Part shown: positions 1 to 7,111 of the stretch, piece after piece
Layout of the letters: every line of letters starts with the position of its first letter
Numbering within the stretch: position 1 is the first letter of the stretch
Source: Leptolyngbya sp. Heron Island J
Lineage (GTDB): Bacteria; Cyanobacteriota; Cyanobacteriia; Phormidesmidales; Phormidesmidaceae
Assembly: GCF_000482245.1 (NCBI RefSeq)
Contig: NZ_AWNH01000074.1
Span: forward strand, 1 to 45,041
DNA length: 45,041 nt
Direction of reading: 5' to 3'
Notes under the pieces: model-generated
Databases searched by the model: none
What the model was told of the DNA's origin: nothing
What the model saw: the letters and a program-made list of their open reading frames with translations, nothing else
Translations under genes and position numbers: made by a program

Positions 1-107
1 GCACGCGATGTCTCCCTAAGCGCGAGTGGCTTGAGCCGTGTGCGGTGTAAGTCGCACGCACGGTTCTTAGGGGAGGGGGAGTCAGCGATGGCTCCTCCTT
101 ACCCGAC
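1..107 (+). ncRNA. Group II intron 3' end (domains V and VI)
   Basis: Bases 33-66 form a 34-nt domain V: GAGCCG pairs with CGGTTC, TGTGCG pairs with CGCACG(CA), and the catalytic AGC triad sits at the 5' side. After a short linker, bases 73-107 form a domain VI-like stem (GGGAG/CTCCT) with an unpaired A at 101, seven bases before the proposed intron end ...CCCGAC at 107. This arrangement is the known 3' end of bacterial group II introns. The intron-encoded reverse transcriptase and the 5' half would lie left of the window. The exact 3' splice site is inferred from the bulged-A distance. Confidence 0.85.
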
Positions 108-130
108 CGGACTGCTGTACTCAGTCGGGG

Positions 131-175
131 GTTAGCTGGCGGTGCGGTGGTGGAAACACCTGCCGCCAGTGCTAA
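131..175. repeat. Hairpin just downstream of the intron, possible degenerate recombination site
   Basis: TTAGC+TGGCGG (132-142) pairs with CCGCCA(GT)GCTAA (163-175), with an inner GGTG/CACC stem closing on GAAA. Its first ten bases GTTAGCTGGC (131-140) recur exactly at 1565-1574, the proposed attI core. It could be an attC/attI-like relic or part of the sequence into which the intron inserted. The polarity does not match a canonical attC, so this is only a candidate. Confidence 0.35.
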
Positions 176-261
176 ATATTGAGCTTTGTAGTCATGCCCA
201 TAAGGGCGTGAGAACTAAAGTACCGCTAAGACATTTCTCACGTCAAGCCATAGATATAGCT

Positions 262-356
262 TTGCGCACATAGTTCACAACAGAGGTGATCCCTAAACAC
301 CCTAGATAGCAACGGCTATGTGCGGCGCAATCTGCTGAATGTATTCAGCAGATTGC
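262..356. terminator. Strong palindromes downstream of intI, possible terminator
   Basis: GCAATCTGCTGAAT (327-340) and its perfect complement (343-356) are separated by only two bases. Just left of it, TTGCGCACATAG (262-273) pairs with CTATGTG and CGCAA (316-330). The palindrome lies 14 bases beyond the integrase stop codon and could end its transcript, but there is no clear T-run. A mobile-element end is an alternative. Confidence 0.4.
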
Positions 357-370
357 CATGTTGCAGTTGA

Positions 371-1345
371 TTAAGCATCCAATGGACTCCTCACTCCACG
401 TCCGCCCCGATTAAGTACATGGGTGTAAATCATTGTAGTCTTGACGTCTTTATGACCCAACAATTCTTGAATAGTGCGAATATCATAGCCATTCTGTAAC
501 AAATGAGTCGCAAAGCTATGGCGAAAGGTATGACAGCCAACACGCTTCTGCAAGCCTGCACTTCTAACAGCTCGCTTGATAGCTTTTTGTAAGCCACTTT
601 CATGGAGATGGTAACGAACAATGGCTCCACTACGCGGATCACGACAGCGTTTAGAGGATGGAAAAACAAATTGCCAGATCCATTGACGATTGGCATTGGG
701 ATATTTCTTGGCCATGGCAAAGGGGAGTATAACCGCTCCATAGCCCTGCTCTAAATCCTGATGGTAAAGGCGTTTAACCCCTTGCAAATGTTCTGTTAGT
801 GGCTCCACCAAACGTGTAGGCAACATAGTGACCCGACCATCGTTTCCTTTTGCATCCCTGACAATGATTTGTTGTTGTGAGAAGTCTAGATCTTTAATCC
901 GTAACTGCATTGCCTCTCGTAAGCGCAACCCACTGCCATAGAGTATTTGCACAATTAAACGATAAACTCCTGACATGGATTGAATCACTGCCCTTACCTC
1001 TTCCGGCGTTAACACCGTTGGTAATTTTCGTGATTTCTTAGCCCGGATGGCTCCAATTCTTTCATCCAAGGGCTGACACAAAACCTGACGATATAGAAAT
1101 AGCAAAGCACTGAGTGCTTGATTTTGGGTCGCGGCGGCAACGTGCTCATTAACTGCTAAGTGGGTTAGAAACCCTTCAATCTCCGCTACCCCCATGTCCT
1201 TTGGATGGCGCTTGTTATGAAAAAGGATGTAGCGACGAATCCACTGAACGTAGGTTTCCTCAGTTCGATAAGAATAATGCTTAAGCCGAATAGCATCACG
1301 TACCTGGTCGAGCAATTTCTTGGGGCGGGGCTCAGGCGGTGACAT
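371..1345 (-). CDS. intI: Integron integrase (IntI-type tyrosine recombinase)
   Basis: A 324-aa tyrosine recombinase that would cut and join attI and attC sites. An N-terminal SAM-like DNA-binding domain (about residues 10-95) precedes the catalytic domain. The catalytic residues are visible: Arg141 in GSGLRLRE, His272 and Arg275 in [12 protein letters not shown], His298 in LLGHKD and Tyr307 in MIYTHV. Between the first Arg and the HxxR motif there is an insertion around residues 205-228 ([20 protein letters not shown]) typical of IntI and absent from XerC/XerD, which is the main reason for this call. The ATG at 1345 gives the family's usual length; no clear ribosome-binding site precedes it. 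It is divergent from the cassettes, the standard integron layout, with a 41-bp repeat block between. It appears intact. A solitary phage-type recombinase is a less likely alternative. Confidence 0.9.
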   Translation of the reverse strand: MSPPEPRPKKLLDQVRDAIRLKHYSYRTEETYVQWIRRYILFHNKRHPKDMGVAEIEGFLTHLAVNEHVAAATQNQALSALLFLYRQVLCQPLDERIGAIRAKKSRKLPTVLTPEEVRAVIQSMSGVYRLIVQILYGSGLRLREAMQLRIKDLDFSQQQIIVRDAKGNDGRVTMLPTRLVEPLTEHLQGVKRLYHQDLEQGYGAVILPFAMAKKYPNANRQWIWQFVFPSSKRCRDPRSGAIVRYHLHESGLQKAIKRAVRSAGLQKRVGCHTFRHSFATHLLQNGYDIRTIQELLGHKDVKTTMIYTHVLNRGGRGVRSPLDA

Positions 1346-1420
1346 GGAATCAAGATAGAGACCTGGACGATAAATAAATCCTAAGTAGCATTAGTCCGAT
1401 ATAGGAGGGATGATTATACT

Positions 1421-1541
1421 GAAACTTTCCACCTAATCACCTGTATAGGGATCTTAGGCTGACGTATTTCCACCTAATCACCTGTATAGGGATCTTAGGC
1501 AGAAATATTTCCACCTAATCACCCATATGGGGTAGATAGGT
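1421..1541. repeat. Three 41-bp direct repeats bounded by a 15-bp inverted repeat (attI/promoter region)
   Basis: Copies start at 1426, 1467 and 1508, each beginning TTTCCACCTAATCACC. The first two are identical over 34 bases and the third diverges after CACC. The block starts with GAAACTTTCCACCTA (1421-1435) and ends with its exact complement (1527-1541), so the third copy is itself a palindrome (1508-1536). It lies between the integrase start and the first cassette. Integron attI regions often carry direct repeats bound by IntI, so these are plausibly IntI or regulator binding sites. That role is inferred. Confidence 0.65.
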
Positions 1542-1574
1542 GGAAAGTTTCCCTCTAATAAAGAGTTAGCTGGC
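1542..1574 (+). other. Putative attI core site
   Basis: GTTAGCT at 1565-1571 loosely resembles an integron core (GTTRRRY) and sits between the 41-bp repeats and the first plus-strand gene, where attI is expected. Cassette 1 would begin at 1566. This is assigned from position and a short match only. Confidence 0.45.
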
Positions 1575-1588
1575 ATCCAAAGCGCACA

Positions 1589-1996
1589 ATGCGACACGTA
1601 GAACTAGCCAAGCAATTATGGCCGAAAGCGAAGTTTATCCTGCTGCCATGGGACGGATCAGCGACAGAGATGTTTATCACTTCACTTAACAATGACTCCC
1701 TACACCATTCCATAGAAGTAATTCAAAATTTTGTAAATAACCCTGAGATTATTTGTATTGCCAATGAGCACATTGAAACACCTGTGCCTCTAACTTCAGT
1801 TGCGCTGGAAAAGCTCAGTGTCGATCCAGATAACCTTATCCAACATGCAATACGCGGTTCATTTATGAAAGCAGGCGATATGTGCTTTTACATTTGGGTG
1901 GATGGACAAAACCAGTCACATGATGTCGAAATGGTGTTCTGGAATAACCTACATTTCCCGAAGACAGTATCCGATGAGCAACATATCACTACCTAG
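1589..1996 (+). CDS. Hypothetical protein, first cassette gene
   Basis: A 135-aa soluble, acidic protein whose family I do not recognise. It has no signal peptide, membrane segment or known motif; the N-terminus reads MRHVELAKQLWPKAKFILLPW. It starts 18 bases after the proposed attI core, which is normal for the first cassette of an array and would place it under an integron promoter. No ribosome-binding site precedes the ATG at 1589, also common in cassette genes. A small possible ORF follows nine bases after its stop codon. Confidence 0.6.
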   Translation: MRHVELAKQLWPKAKFILLPWDGSATEMFITSLNNDSLHHSIEVIQNFVNNPEIICIANEHIETPVPLTSVALEKLSVDPDNLIQHAIRGSFMKAGDMCFYIWVDGQNQSHDVEMVFWNNLHFPKTVSDEQHITT

Positions 1997-2005
1997 GAAA
2001 GGATC

Positions 2006-2122
2006 GTGGCTTTTACTGAACAGATTAGAGAGGGAACGTTAAATAGCAAATGTATTCTCACTCCGGAGCACAATGGGTCTGTAGAAGAGTTGTTTGACCA
2101 TAAATCTATTGTTGTTTGGTGA
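2006..2122 (+). CDS. Possible 38-aa small protein
   Basis: A GTG-started frame encoding 38 residues (begins VAFTEQIREGTLNSKCIL, ends HKSIVVW), preceded by AGGAAAGG four bases upstream, a better ribosome-binding site than its neighbours have. It could be a short cassette protein, a co-translated partner of the gene before it, or the tail of a decayed gene. No family is recognised. Confidence 0.3.
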   Translation: MAFTEQIREGTLNSKCILTPEHNGSVEELFDHKSIVVW

Positions 2123-2272
2123 AAACCATGCAGCAGCCCATTGAAGCTTGGGTATACAGTCTTTTTAAGGGAACATCGGTTCGTGTAGCTCCTAGAGTAT
2201 TTTTACTTATTTAAACAGTGAAAGCTCAGATCAGCTATGATCTTTACAGTTATGGTATCTAGATCTAACATC

Positions 2273-2515
2273 ATGCTGCGGGAAAACCTTAAGCAGGAAA
2301 TTGATAAGCTCAATGACAGCCAACTGAGGAAAATCGCTGACTTTATCAATTCCGTCAAAGCTCAGGCTCAGCAACTTGCACAGTCAATGCCATTTTGGCA
2401 ACGTGCAACGCCTGTCGAACGCGCCGATAATTTTCGTAGATGGGTAGCTCAATTACCTAAAACAAGCGTCACACTATCAGATAAAGCGTTTGACCGTGGC
2501 AATATTTACGAATAA
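2273..2515 (+). CDS. VapB-type antitoxin
   Basis: An 80-aa antitoxin-like protein (MLRENLKQEIDKLNDSQLRKIADF at the start, split here only by reading: helical N-terminus, then a flexible tail SMPFWQRATPVERADNFRRW). Small cyanobacterial antitoxins paired with PIN toxins share this pattern. I chose the ATG at 2273 because homologues start MLRE; an in-frame ATG at 2237 would add 12 residues. Its TAA stop overlaps the ATG of the downstream PIN gene (TAATG at 2513-2517), so the two are translationally coupled. The C-terminal tail should occupy the toxin active site. Confidence 0.65.
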   Translation: MLRENLKQEIDKLNDSQLRKIADFINSVKAQAQQLAQSMPFWQRATPVERADNFRRWVAQLPKTSVTLSDKAFDRGNIYE

Positions 2516-2979
2516 TGACTAAATATTTGCTAGACACCAATGTTGTTCTGCGGTTCAGTAATCCATCCGATTCTCAACATGATCTAGCCACTGAAGCTGT
2601 AGCTACTTTATTGTTCCAGGGCAACGAGTGCTATCTAACAGCACAAGTTTTGATTGAGCTGTGGGTTGTCGCAACACGTCCAGTAGATGTGAACGGATTG
2701 GGATGGTCGGTTGAACAAACGCATGATGTTATTGAGCAACTGTTGAACCGTTTTCCCATGGCAGATGAAACCTCTCAGATTTTCCCAAGTTGGTTCGCTC
2801 TTGTTACTGATAACCAAATCAAAGGTAAACGGACTCATGATGCCCGTGTTATGGCTGTAATGCTGACCTCTGGTATGAGTCACATCCTAACGCTAAACCC
2901 AAATGATTTTTCAGGAGTTCCAGGCATTTCGATTGTGCATCCCCAGCAAATACTTGAGGAAGCAACTAAAACTGAATAA
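2515..2979 (+). CDS. PIN-domain ribonuclease toxin (VapC family)
   Basis: A 154-aa PIN-domain protein, the RNA-cutting toxin of a VapBC pair. The Mg2+-binding acidic residues are visible: Asp7 in LLDTN near the start, Glu in VLIELWVV, and Asp in KRTHDARVMAVML, with a final acidic position near LNPNDF. The length is normal for VapC. It overlaps the antitoxin stop by one base. The pair is followed by a folded attC-like site at 2986-3061, so the module is probably a mobile cassette. Toxin-antitoxin cassettes are known in large chromosomal integrons, where they are thought to discourage loss of the array. Confidence 0.8.
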   Translation: MTKYLLDTNVVLRFSNPSDSQHDLATEAVATLLFQGNECYLTAQVLIELWVVATRPVDVNGLGWSVEQTHDVIEQLLNRFPMADETSQIFPSWFALVTDNQIKGKRTHDARVMAVMLTSGMSHILTLNPNDFSGVPGISIVHPQQILEEATKTE

Positions 2980-2985
2980 AGGCAA

Positions 2986-3061
2986 GCTAACACTGCGTTG
3001 CAACGGCGGAGCATAAGCAGTTGAGCAGAATTCAAAGTTACTCCGCCGTTGAACTCCAACG
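2986..3061 (+). other. attC-like site A after vapBC
   Basis: GCTAAC (2986-2991) opens the site. CGTTG+CAACGGCGGAG (2996-3011) pairs perfectly with CTCCGCCGTTG (3041-3051) and then CAACG (3057-3061), leaving AACTC bulged. Nested paired blocks around a variable centre match the folded-strand architecture of attC. The right end reads AACGATAT and not the usual GTTRRRY, so the core is non-canonical. Confidence 0.5.
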
Positions 3062-3160
3062 ATATATGGCCTGCTTTTAAGCTGATGTACATTCAAGTTG
3101 CAGGATTTGTGCGCTGAAACCCAGTCAGGCCATGAATCGGTCTGGAAATTTAAATGCTGA

Positions 3161-3340
3161 TTAGCTTATGAGACCCGTATTCAAAGTCCTACAGACAGGA
3201 AATAACTGAGCTTCTGGCACAAACCCTGTTTCAAAGGCTGCCCAGTGAGCTGTCTGGTCGGCTGACCAGTTCAAGCTAGCAAACTGTGAATTAATAAACG
3301 CTTGGATGGCAGATTTGTCATCTGGCTGAGTTGTCATCAT
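3161..3340 (-). pseudogene. Truncated NTF2/SnoaL-like gene
   Basis: The frame encodes 59 residues (MMTTQPDDKSAIQAFINSQF..., with WSADQTAHWAAFETGFVPEA) and then stops. Similar NTF2-like/DUF4440-type proteins run to about 120-150 residues with this N-terminus, so only the first 40-50% remains. It begins four bases after the azoreductase stop and was probably the second gene of that operon. The missing 3' part coincides with the border of the vapBC cassette at about 3.06-3.16 kb, so insertion or deletion at the cassette boundary probably broke it. Confidence 0.5.
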
Positions 3341-3344
3341 CGAT

Positions 3345-3998
3345 TTAATCTTTTATCTTTTGTGTGATCTGTTGCACCAAGTCTGGAATTGCCCCATAGG
3401 CCGATTGAATCGATTTCTGATGGCGATCGTCCCCAAATTCCTGGTATTCAATTCGAATAACGTGGTGTTTGCTAACTCCAAACAGTCTTGAGGCAACCAC
3501 AATGTGAGGATCAAGGTGGTTTATTGCCGCATTAGCACCGCCAAGTTTAAATCCACCTTCTCCTGATGCAGATAGAATCACTAAAGTCTTGCCAATCAAA
3601 ATAGGTTCGATTGGCTGTTCACCACGCGCCAAATCAAAGGAAAAGGTACGTCCAATCCGAATCACCTGGTCGATCCAGGCTTTCAGAGATGCTGGCATAC
3701 CGTAGTTGTACATCGGTGTACCGATCACAATGACAGCAGCAGCCTCCAGTTCATCAATCAGTTGATCAGAAATCTTAAGCACTTCTATTTGTTCAGGCGC
3801 ACGCTTCTCAGGTGCAGTGAAGGCGGCGGCGATCCAGGCTTCGCTCACGACTGGTGGGGGATTAAGTCCTACATCGCGTGTAATGACAGTATCATTAGGT
3901 CGAGACTTCAACCATTGTTGTGTAAAAGCCGTCGTTAATCCCCGGCTCAGGGAACGAGTGACACGCGCGCTGGCGTCAATTTTTAGAATAGTAGCCAT
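3345..3998 (-). CDS. azoR: FMN-dependent NADH:quinone oxidoreductase / azoreductase
   Basis: A 217-aa flavodoxin-like reductase of the AzoR family: two-electron reduction of quinones and azo compounds with NADH, FMN-bound and cytosolic. The FMN phosphate loop lies in the N-terminus (KIDASARVTRSLSRGL). The signature PMYNYGMPASLKAWIDQV sits around residues 95-112 and the second flavin loop SASGEGG around 145. The length is full. It is divergent from a LysR regulator about 590 bp away, a common arrangement for redox-stress reductases, so that regulator is its likely controller. A truncated NTF2-like gene follows directly. Confidence 0.85.
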   Translation of the reverse strand: MATILKIDASARVTRSLSRGLTTAFTQQWLKSRPNDTVITRDVGLNPPPVVSEAWIAAAFTAPEKRAPEQIEVLKISDQLIDELEAAAVIVIGTPMYNYGMPASLKAWIDQVIRIGRTFSFDLARGEQPIEPILIGKTLVILSASGEGGFKLGGANAAINHLDPHIVVASRLFGVSKHHVIRIEYQEFGDDRHQKSIQSAYGAIPDLVQQITQKIKD

Positions 3999-4124
3999 GA
4001 TTGTAAGTTTCTAAGAAGGGGGAGGGAACCAGGCTTCGGGTTCCGGTAGAAAGTGTTGGAGAGTGAGGATGCCGTAAGTGCTTGAATGGGGGCTAAGTTG
4101 GCTTCCATCATTGTTACGATCGAT

Positions 4125-4283
4125 TCAGTGATGGTGGTGCTTTTTGTCATCTGGAGAGTCAGTGGCTGAGGTAGTTTTGGCATAAACACCACCATCAAAA
4201 ACTCCAGTCATTGCAACAGAAAAATTCGTCGCATCGATCGCGCGAATATTGGCTGTTCCACCAATGGATAGAGTGTCAGACAT
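4125..4283 (-). CDS. Small protein with natural C-terminal His tetrad
   Basis: A 52-aa protein starting MSDTLSIGGTANIRAIDATN and ending DSPDDKKHHHH. I chose the ATG at 4283 over longer frames because AGAGGA lies seven bases upstream. The N-terminal two thirds is Ala/Thr/Gly-rich with beta-like alternation; the tail is acidic, then Lys-Lys-His4. There is no signal peptide. It sits between the azoreductase and the divergent LysR gene and is oriented with azoR (127 bp apart), so it may be the first gene of that operon. A metal-binding tail is a possible reading; no family is recognised. Confidence 0.5.
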   Translation of the reverse strand: MSDTLSIGGTANIRAIDATNFSVAMTGVFDGGVYAKTTSATDSPDDKKHHHH

Positions 4284-4584
4284 GATAGTCCTCTTGATAA
4301 GCTGTAAAAGTTCCTTGAAATAGGAAGAGTGACCTGTTTTCAATGCTCCAAAATCCAACAGACTTCGCTGAGCACAATGTTCACTGCACACACAAACGCG
4401 ATTGTTTAGTTGGGACACACCCAAGAAGTTTGCTTAGATACGTAGCTTTAGATGAGTTTTATGCAGGTCTTGAGCGATTGAAAACCTGTTTTATTCCCTT
4501 AATTTGAAGAATAACAAGGAATAGAGGAATATTGCAAATTCAATATATTCAGGCTTAGGATGAAAGAAATTCACCCACAAGCCG

Positions 4585-5487
4585 ATGCGATCGCTTCCCC
4601 CACTTAACGCTTTGCATACCTTTGAAGTGGCAGCGCGGCATCTGAGTTTTCAGCAAGCGGCTGAAGAACTGGATGTCACCTCAACGGCAGTTAGCCATCA
4701 AATCAAATTACTAGAAGATTACCTGGAAGTTTCTTTGTTTCGCCGTCGTCCTCGCCCTCTGTCGCTGACAGAAGCAGGTCAACTTTTATATCCGGTTGTA
4801 CGTGAAAGCTTGGATTCAATTGCTGAGGCGATTACCCAATTAAAGCAAGTTCCAATATCCACGACGTTAACGGTAAGCGTGACAACGGTGTTTGCAGCTA
4901 AGTGGCTAGTTCCTCGTTTAGCTGAGTTTCAACGGACGCATCCTGAAATTGATCTACGACTACAAACCTCAAACGATGTGGTAAATCTACAGCGGCAAAC
5001 AGTCGATTTAGCCATTCGCTATGGCAAAGGAAATTATCCAGGACTAGCAGTTCGCCCGCTGATGTCTGATAGGTTCGTGCCCATTTGTAGTCCACGTTTG
5101 TTGGAGAACAACCATCCAATTAGAAAACCGGATGATGTCGTGCATTATCCCCTGCTGCATTTTGAGTGGATTCACTTTGGAATCGATGCTCCTGATTGGA
5201 AAAACTGGTTTAGCGCTACGGGATTGAACACTGTTGCCCCCGACCACGGACTGAAATTTAACGAAGAAAGTTTAGCCATTCAAGCAGCGATCGCAGGTCA
5301 AGGTATAGCATTATGCAGCACTGTTCATGTTGCAGATGATGTAGCGTTAGGTTTTCTTGTGCAACCCCTCAATGTAACGCTAGACGGGTTTAACTATTCA
5401 GCGGTGTATCTAGAAAATCACCCGAAAGAAGTGCTGATTCTGAAGTTTATAGATTGGTTAGTGGAAATGGCTGGTCATGTCTCTTAA
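4585..5487 (+). CDS. LysR-family transcriptional regulator (GcvA-like)
   Basis: A 300-aa LTTR. The winged helix-turn-helix occupies residues 1-65 (LNALHTFEVAARHLSFQQAAEELDVT, with SAVSHQIK-type recognition helix STAVSHQIKLLE). The periplasmic-binding-like effector domain covers about 90-295, with GcvA-subfamily features TTVFAAKWLVPRL and DLAIRYGKGNYPGL. The start codon overlaps a HIP1 octamer (4587-4594) and a second HIP1 lies at 5287, so codon and word usage look native cyanobacterial, unlike the cassettes on either side. It is divergent from the small protein and azoR genes and probably regulates them and itself. Confidence 0.85.
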   Translation: MRSLPPLNALHTFEVAARHLSFQQAAEELDVTSTAVSHQIKLLEDYLEVSLFRRRPRPLSLTEAGQLLYPVVRESLDSIAEAITQLKQVPISTTLTVSVTTVFAAKWLVPRLAEFQRTHPEIDLRLQTSNDVVNLQRQTVDLAIRYGKGNYPGLAVRPLMSDRFVPICSPRLLENNHPIRKPDDVVHYPLLHFEWIHFGIDAPDWKNWFSATGLNTVAPDHGLKFNEESLAIQAAIAGQGIALCSTVHVADDVALGFLVQPLNVTLDGFNYSAVYLENHPKEVLILKFIDWLVEMAGHVS

Positions 5488-5525
5488 ACCAGAGTCTTAA
5501 GGTAAAATGGAGTTTTTCGATCGCC

Positions 5526-5610
5526 GTATAACTACTCAAATGCAGCGGACGGTTGAGAGTCGTTGGTGTGGAGTTTGAGGCTATCTACTGCCGCTGATTT
5601 GAAACGATAT
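5526..5610 (+). other. attC-like site B
   Basis: GTATAAC (5526-5532) forms the left core. CAAATGCAGCGG (5537-5548) pairs with CCGCTGATTTG (5591-5601) except for one unpaired G, exactly the kind of extrahelical base that directs IntI to the attC bottom strand. The centre is variable. The right core is AACGATAT, as in site A. The fit to attC is good apart from that core. Confidence 0.65.
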
Positions 5611-5649
5611 CTTGCTGCGCGCAGGTAAATTGGCGTAATACTCACACTC

Positions 5650-6558
5650 ATGGATAGAAATAGGATTGTTGATGAACTGAAACGCATCATTTATGCTGAT
5701 TTAGTGCGTGTGGAGCCCCACTGTTTTACAGACGTAGGAGCAGGAGCGGTTTTTACAGGAAGCTTTGATTGGCATTCGAGTGTTCACGCGCACTGGGCAC
5801 TTTTGTCAATGGCGCGTCTCACTGATGATGCGCTGCTTCAAAGTAAACTTCTGTCTCGCTTGACACCCGAAAATCTTGAAGCGGAGCGAACATTTCTCAA
5901 CAATGCAGAAAATGTTGAATTTGAGATGCCTTACGGCAGAGCCTGGTTGTTGCTTATGCTTGCTGAGTTGTCTAAACATGACGAGAATAATGACTTACTC
6001 CTAAATTCTTTTCGAAAAGAATTAGAACAGCAACTGACGTTTTGGCTGGAGCAAAACAGCGCATCGAATGAAGTTATTTTGAATGGCGGTTATCAACCCT
6101 GGCTTTTTATTTTTCTTTTACTCCAATTCAGTCAGCCTAACCTCGAAATTCTCCACAGGCTTGAGGCGTTACGCTCCCAAATTGAAAATACTAGGGCAAC
6201 TATCACGACCACACAACCAGAAGAATCTGACTTCTTCTATCTTCCAGCGATTTTATATTTAATTGATCAAACGAAGGAATCGAGGGAAAAAGGTTTTTGC
6301 TACTACGATGATATAACGCCACAATTCAATCAAAACCTTAGTTTTAAGAACTGTCACCAGGCGGGAATGAATGTCGTTCGATTGTGGCCTTACGCTCTTG
6401 AGAAGCCGGTTAATGGTTGCGACAGTATATTTTTTAAGGGTTTGGGAAGAATCTTGTCACAGCCTGACCAATGGAAAGGTAGTTTCGAGCTTATCTCCCA
6501 TTGGATTCCACAGTTTATTTGGTTGGGATTAATGCTCGAGCAAGGTGAACTGCTATAA
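5650..6558 (+). CDS. DUF2891 family protein
   Basis: A 302-aa soluble protein recognised as DUF2891 from FTGSFDWHSSVHAHWALLSMAR (about residues 36-57, split as GSFDWHSSVHAHWALL) and MPYGRAWLLLMLAEL (about 98-112). The family is mostly alpha-helical and resembles alpha/alpha-barrel proteins. Its function is not established, though the Asp-Trp-His-Ser-Ser-Val-His motif suggests a catalytic or metal site. It is a single plus-strand ORF immediately downstream of attC-like site B, so it fits a gene cassette. Local DNA is AT-rich and lacks HIP1, consistent with import. The ATG at 5650 has no strong ribosome-binding site. Confidence 0.75.
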   Translation: MDRNRIVDELKRIIYADLVRVEPHCFTDVGAGAVFTGSFDWHSSVHAHWALLSMARLTDDALLQSKLLSRLTPENLEAERTFLNNAENVEFEMPYGRAWLLLMLAELSKHDENNDLLLNSFRKELEQQLTFWLEQNSASNEVILNGGYQPWLFIFLLLQFSQPNLEILHRLEALRSQIENTRATITTTQPEESDFFYLPAILYLIDQTKESREKGFCYYDDITPQFNQNLSFKNCHQAGMNVVRLWPYALEKPVNGCDSIFFKGLGRILSQPDQWKGSFELISHWIPQFIWLGLMLEQGELL

Positions 6559-7004
6559 ATTGCCAAGGTGAATCATCTGCTATTGCGTAGACAACAGAAA
6601 TCAACTGCGTCACTCTAACAGCCAGATAACACAGTATCTGAGGCCAACAGGGTCAATAGGGACTATTTGTGTCTGATGAGCGGGAACGTTACACAGACGT
6701 ATCGCACAATATCCCCCTGGATGCTCCAGAGGCCCTCATAGTAGTCGTGGGAGATGTTGTTGCCGCTCAGCGTGAAGACACTCCTGTGCGGCATGTTGAA
6801 TTTTCCCAGGTCAATCGCTAAAATTTTCATAGCTTTTCTCCAAGTCTAAAAGGGGATAGTTTGGCTTCTTTACTCTCACACGGCTTGCATAGATTCTTTA
6901 GGTGTCTTGGAAAGCCGCTACGTACCAAGCGTGCATCTTACTGTGTCGCTTGCGGTGAACCAGCAGAATCAAACAATCAAACCAACCTGCTAAAACAAGA
7001 CGGC
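6559..7004. other. Cassette debris between DUF2891 and metallophosphoesterase genes
   Basis: This 446-bp stretch has no intact gene. It holds a small hairpin CAGATA/TATCTG (6622-6639), possibly the worn attC of the DUF2891 cassette, and the hydrolase tail described separately. About 180 bp after that tail show no coding signal I can support. Confidence 0.5.
6705..6821 (+). pseudogene. 3' remnant of a second alpha/beta hydrolase cassette
   Basis: The frame reads HNIPLDAPEALIVVVGDVVA, then AQREDTPVRHVEFSQVNR and TAA. Bases 6709-6794 align without gaps to 9758-9843 of the intact hydrolase gene downstream, with about nine differences in 86 by my count. The homology begins at the catalytic-His region and upstream coding sequence is gone, so this is the tail of a duplicated, then deleted, cassette gene. 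Confidence 0.75.
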
Positions 7005-7092
7005 GGATAACCAAAAAATGCACCGGAGTCGCGAAGCCGGATGGAATCAATGGACAATCACCTTCCGCGACAGGTGATTTTAGACGTTATGG
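7005..7092 (+). other. attC site C (best example)
   Basis: The left core GGATAAC (7005-7011) and right core GTTATGG (7086-7092) flank an imperfect inverted repeat. AAAATGCACC (7016-7025) pairs with GGTGATTTT (7073-7081) with one extra G, and GTCGCGA pairs with TCCGCGAC. The 88-bp length, paired cores and single extrahelical base together match attC. It precedes the metallophosphoesterase cassette. Confidence 0.8.
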
Positions 7093-7111
7093 GTCTTCCC
7101 ATTTAGCTGAG

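Noticed and set aside
1421-1541. CRISPR-like array
   Set aside because: Only three 34-41-bp units with 7-bp spacers of no CRISPR size and no cas genes; the attI position explains it better.
4125-4142. Artificial His tag or vector contamination
   Set aside because: Only four His codons, in a natural gene with its own ribosome-binding site and no vector-like sequence nearby.
3983-4198. 71-aa minus-strand frame
   Set aside because: It overlaps both azoR and the small His-tailed gene in another frame and lacks a ribosome-binding site.
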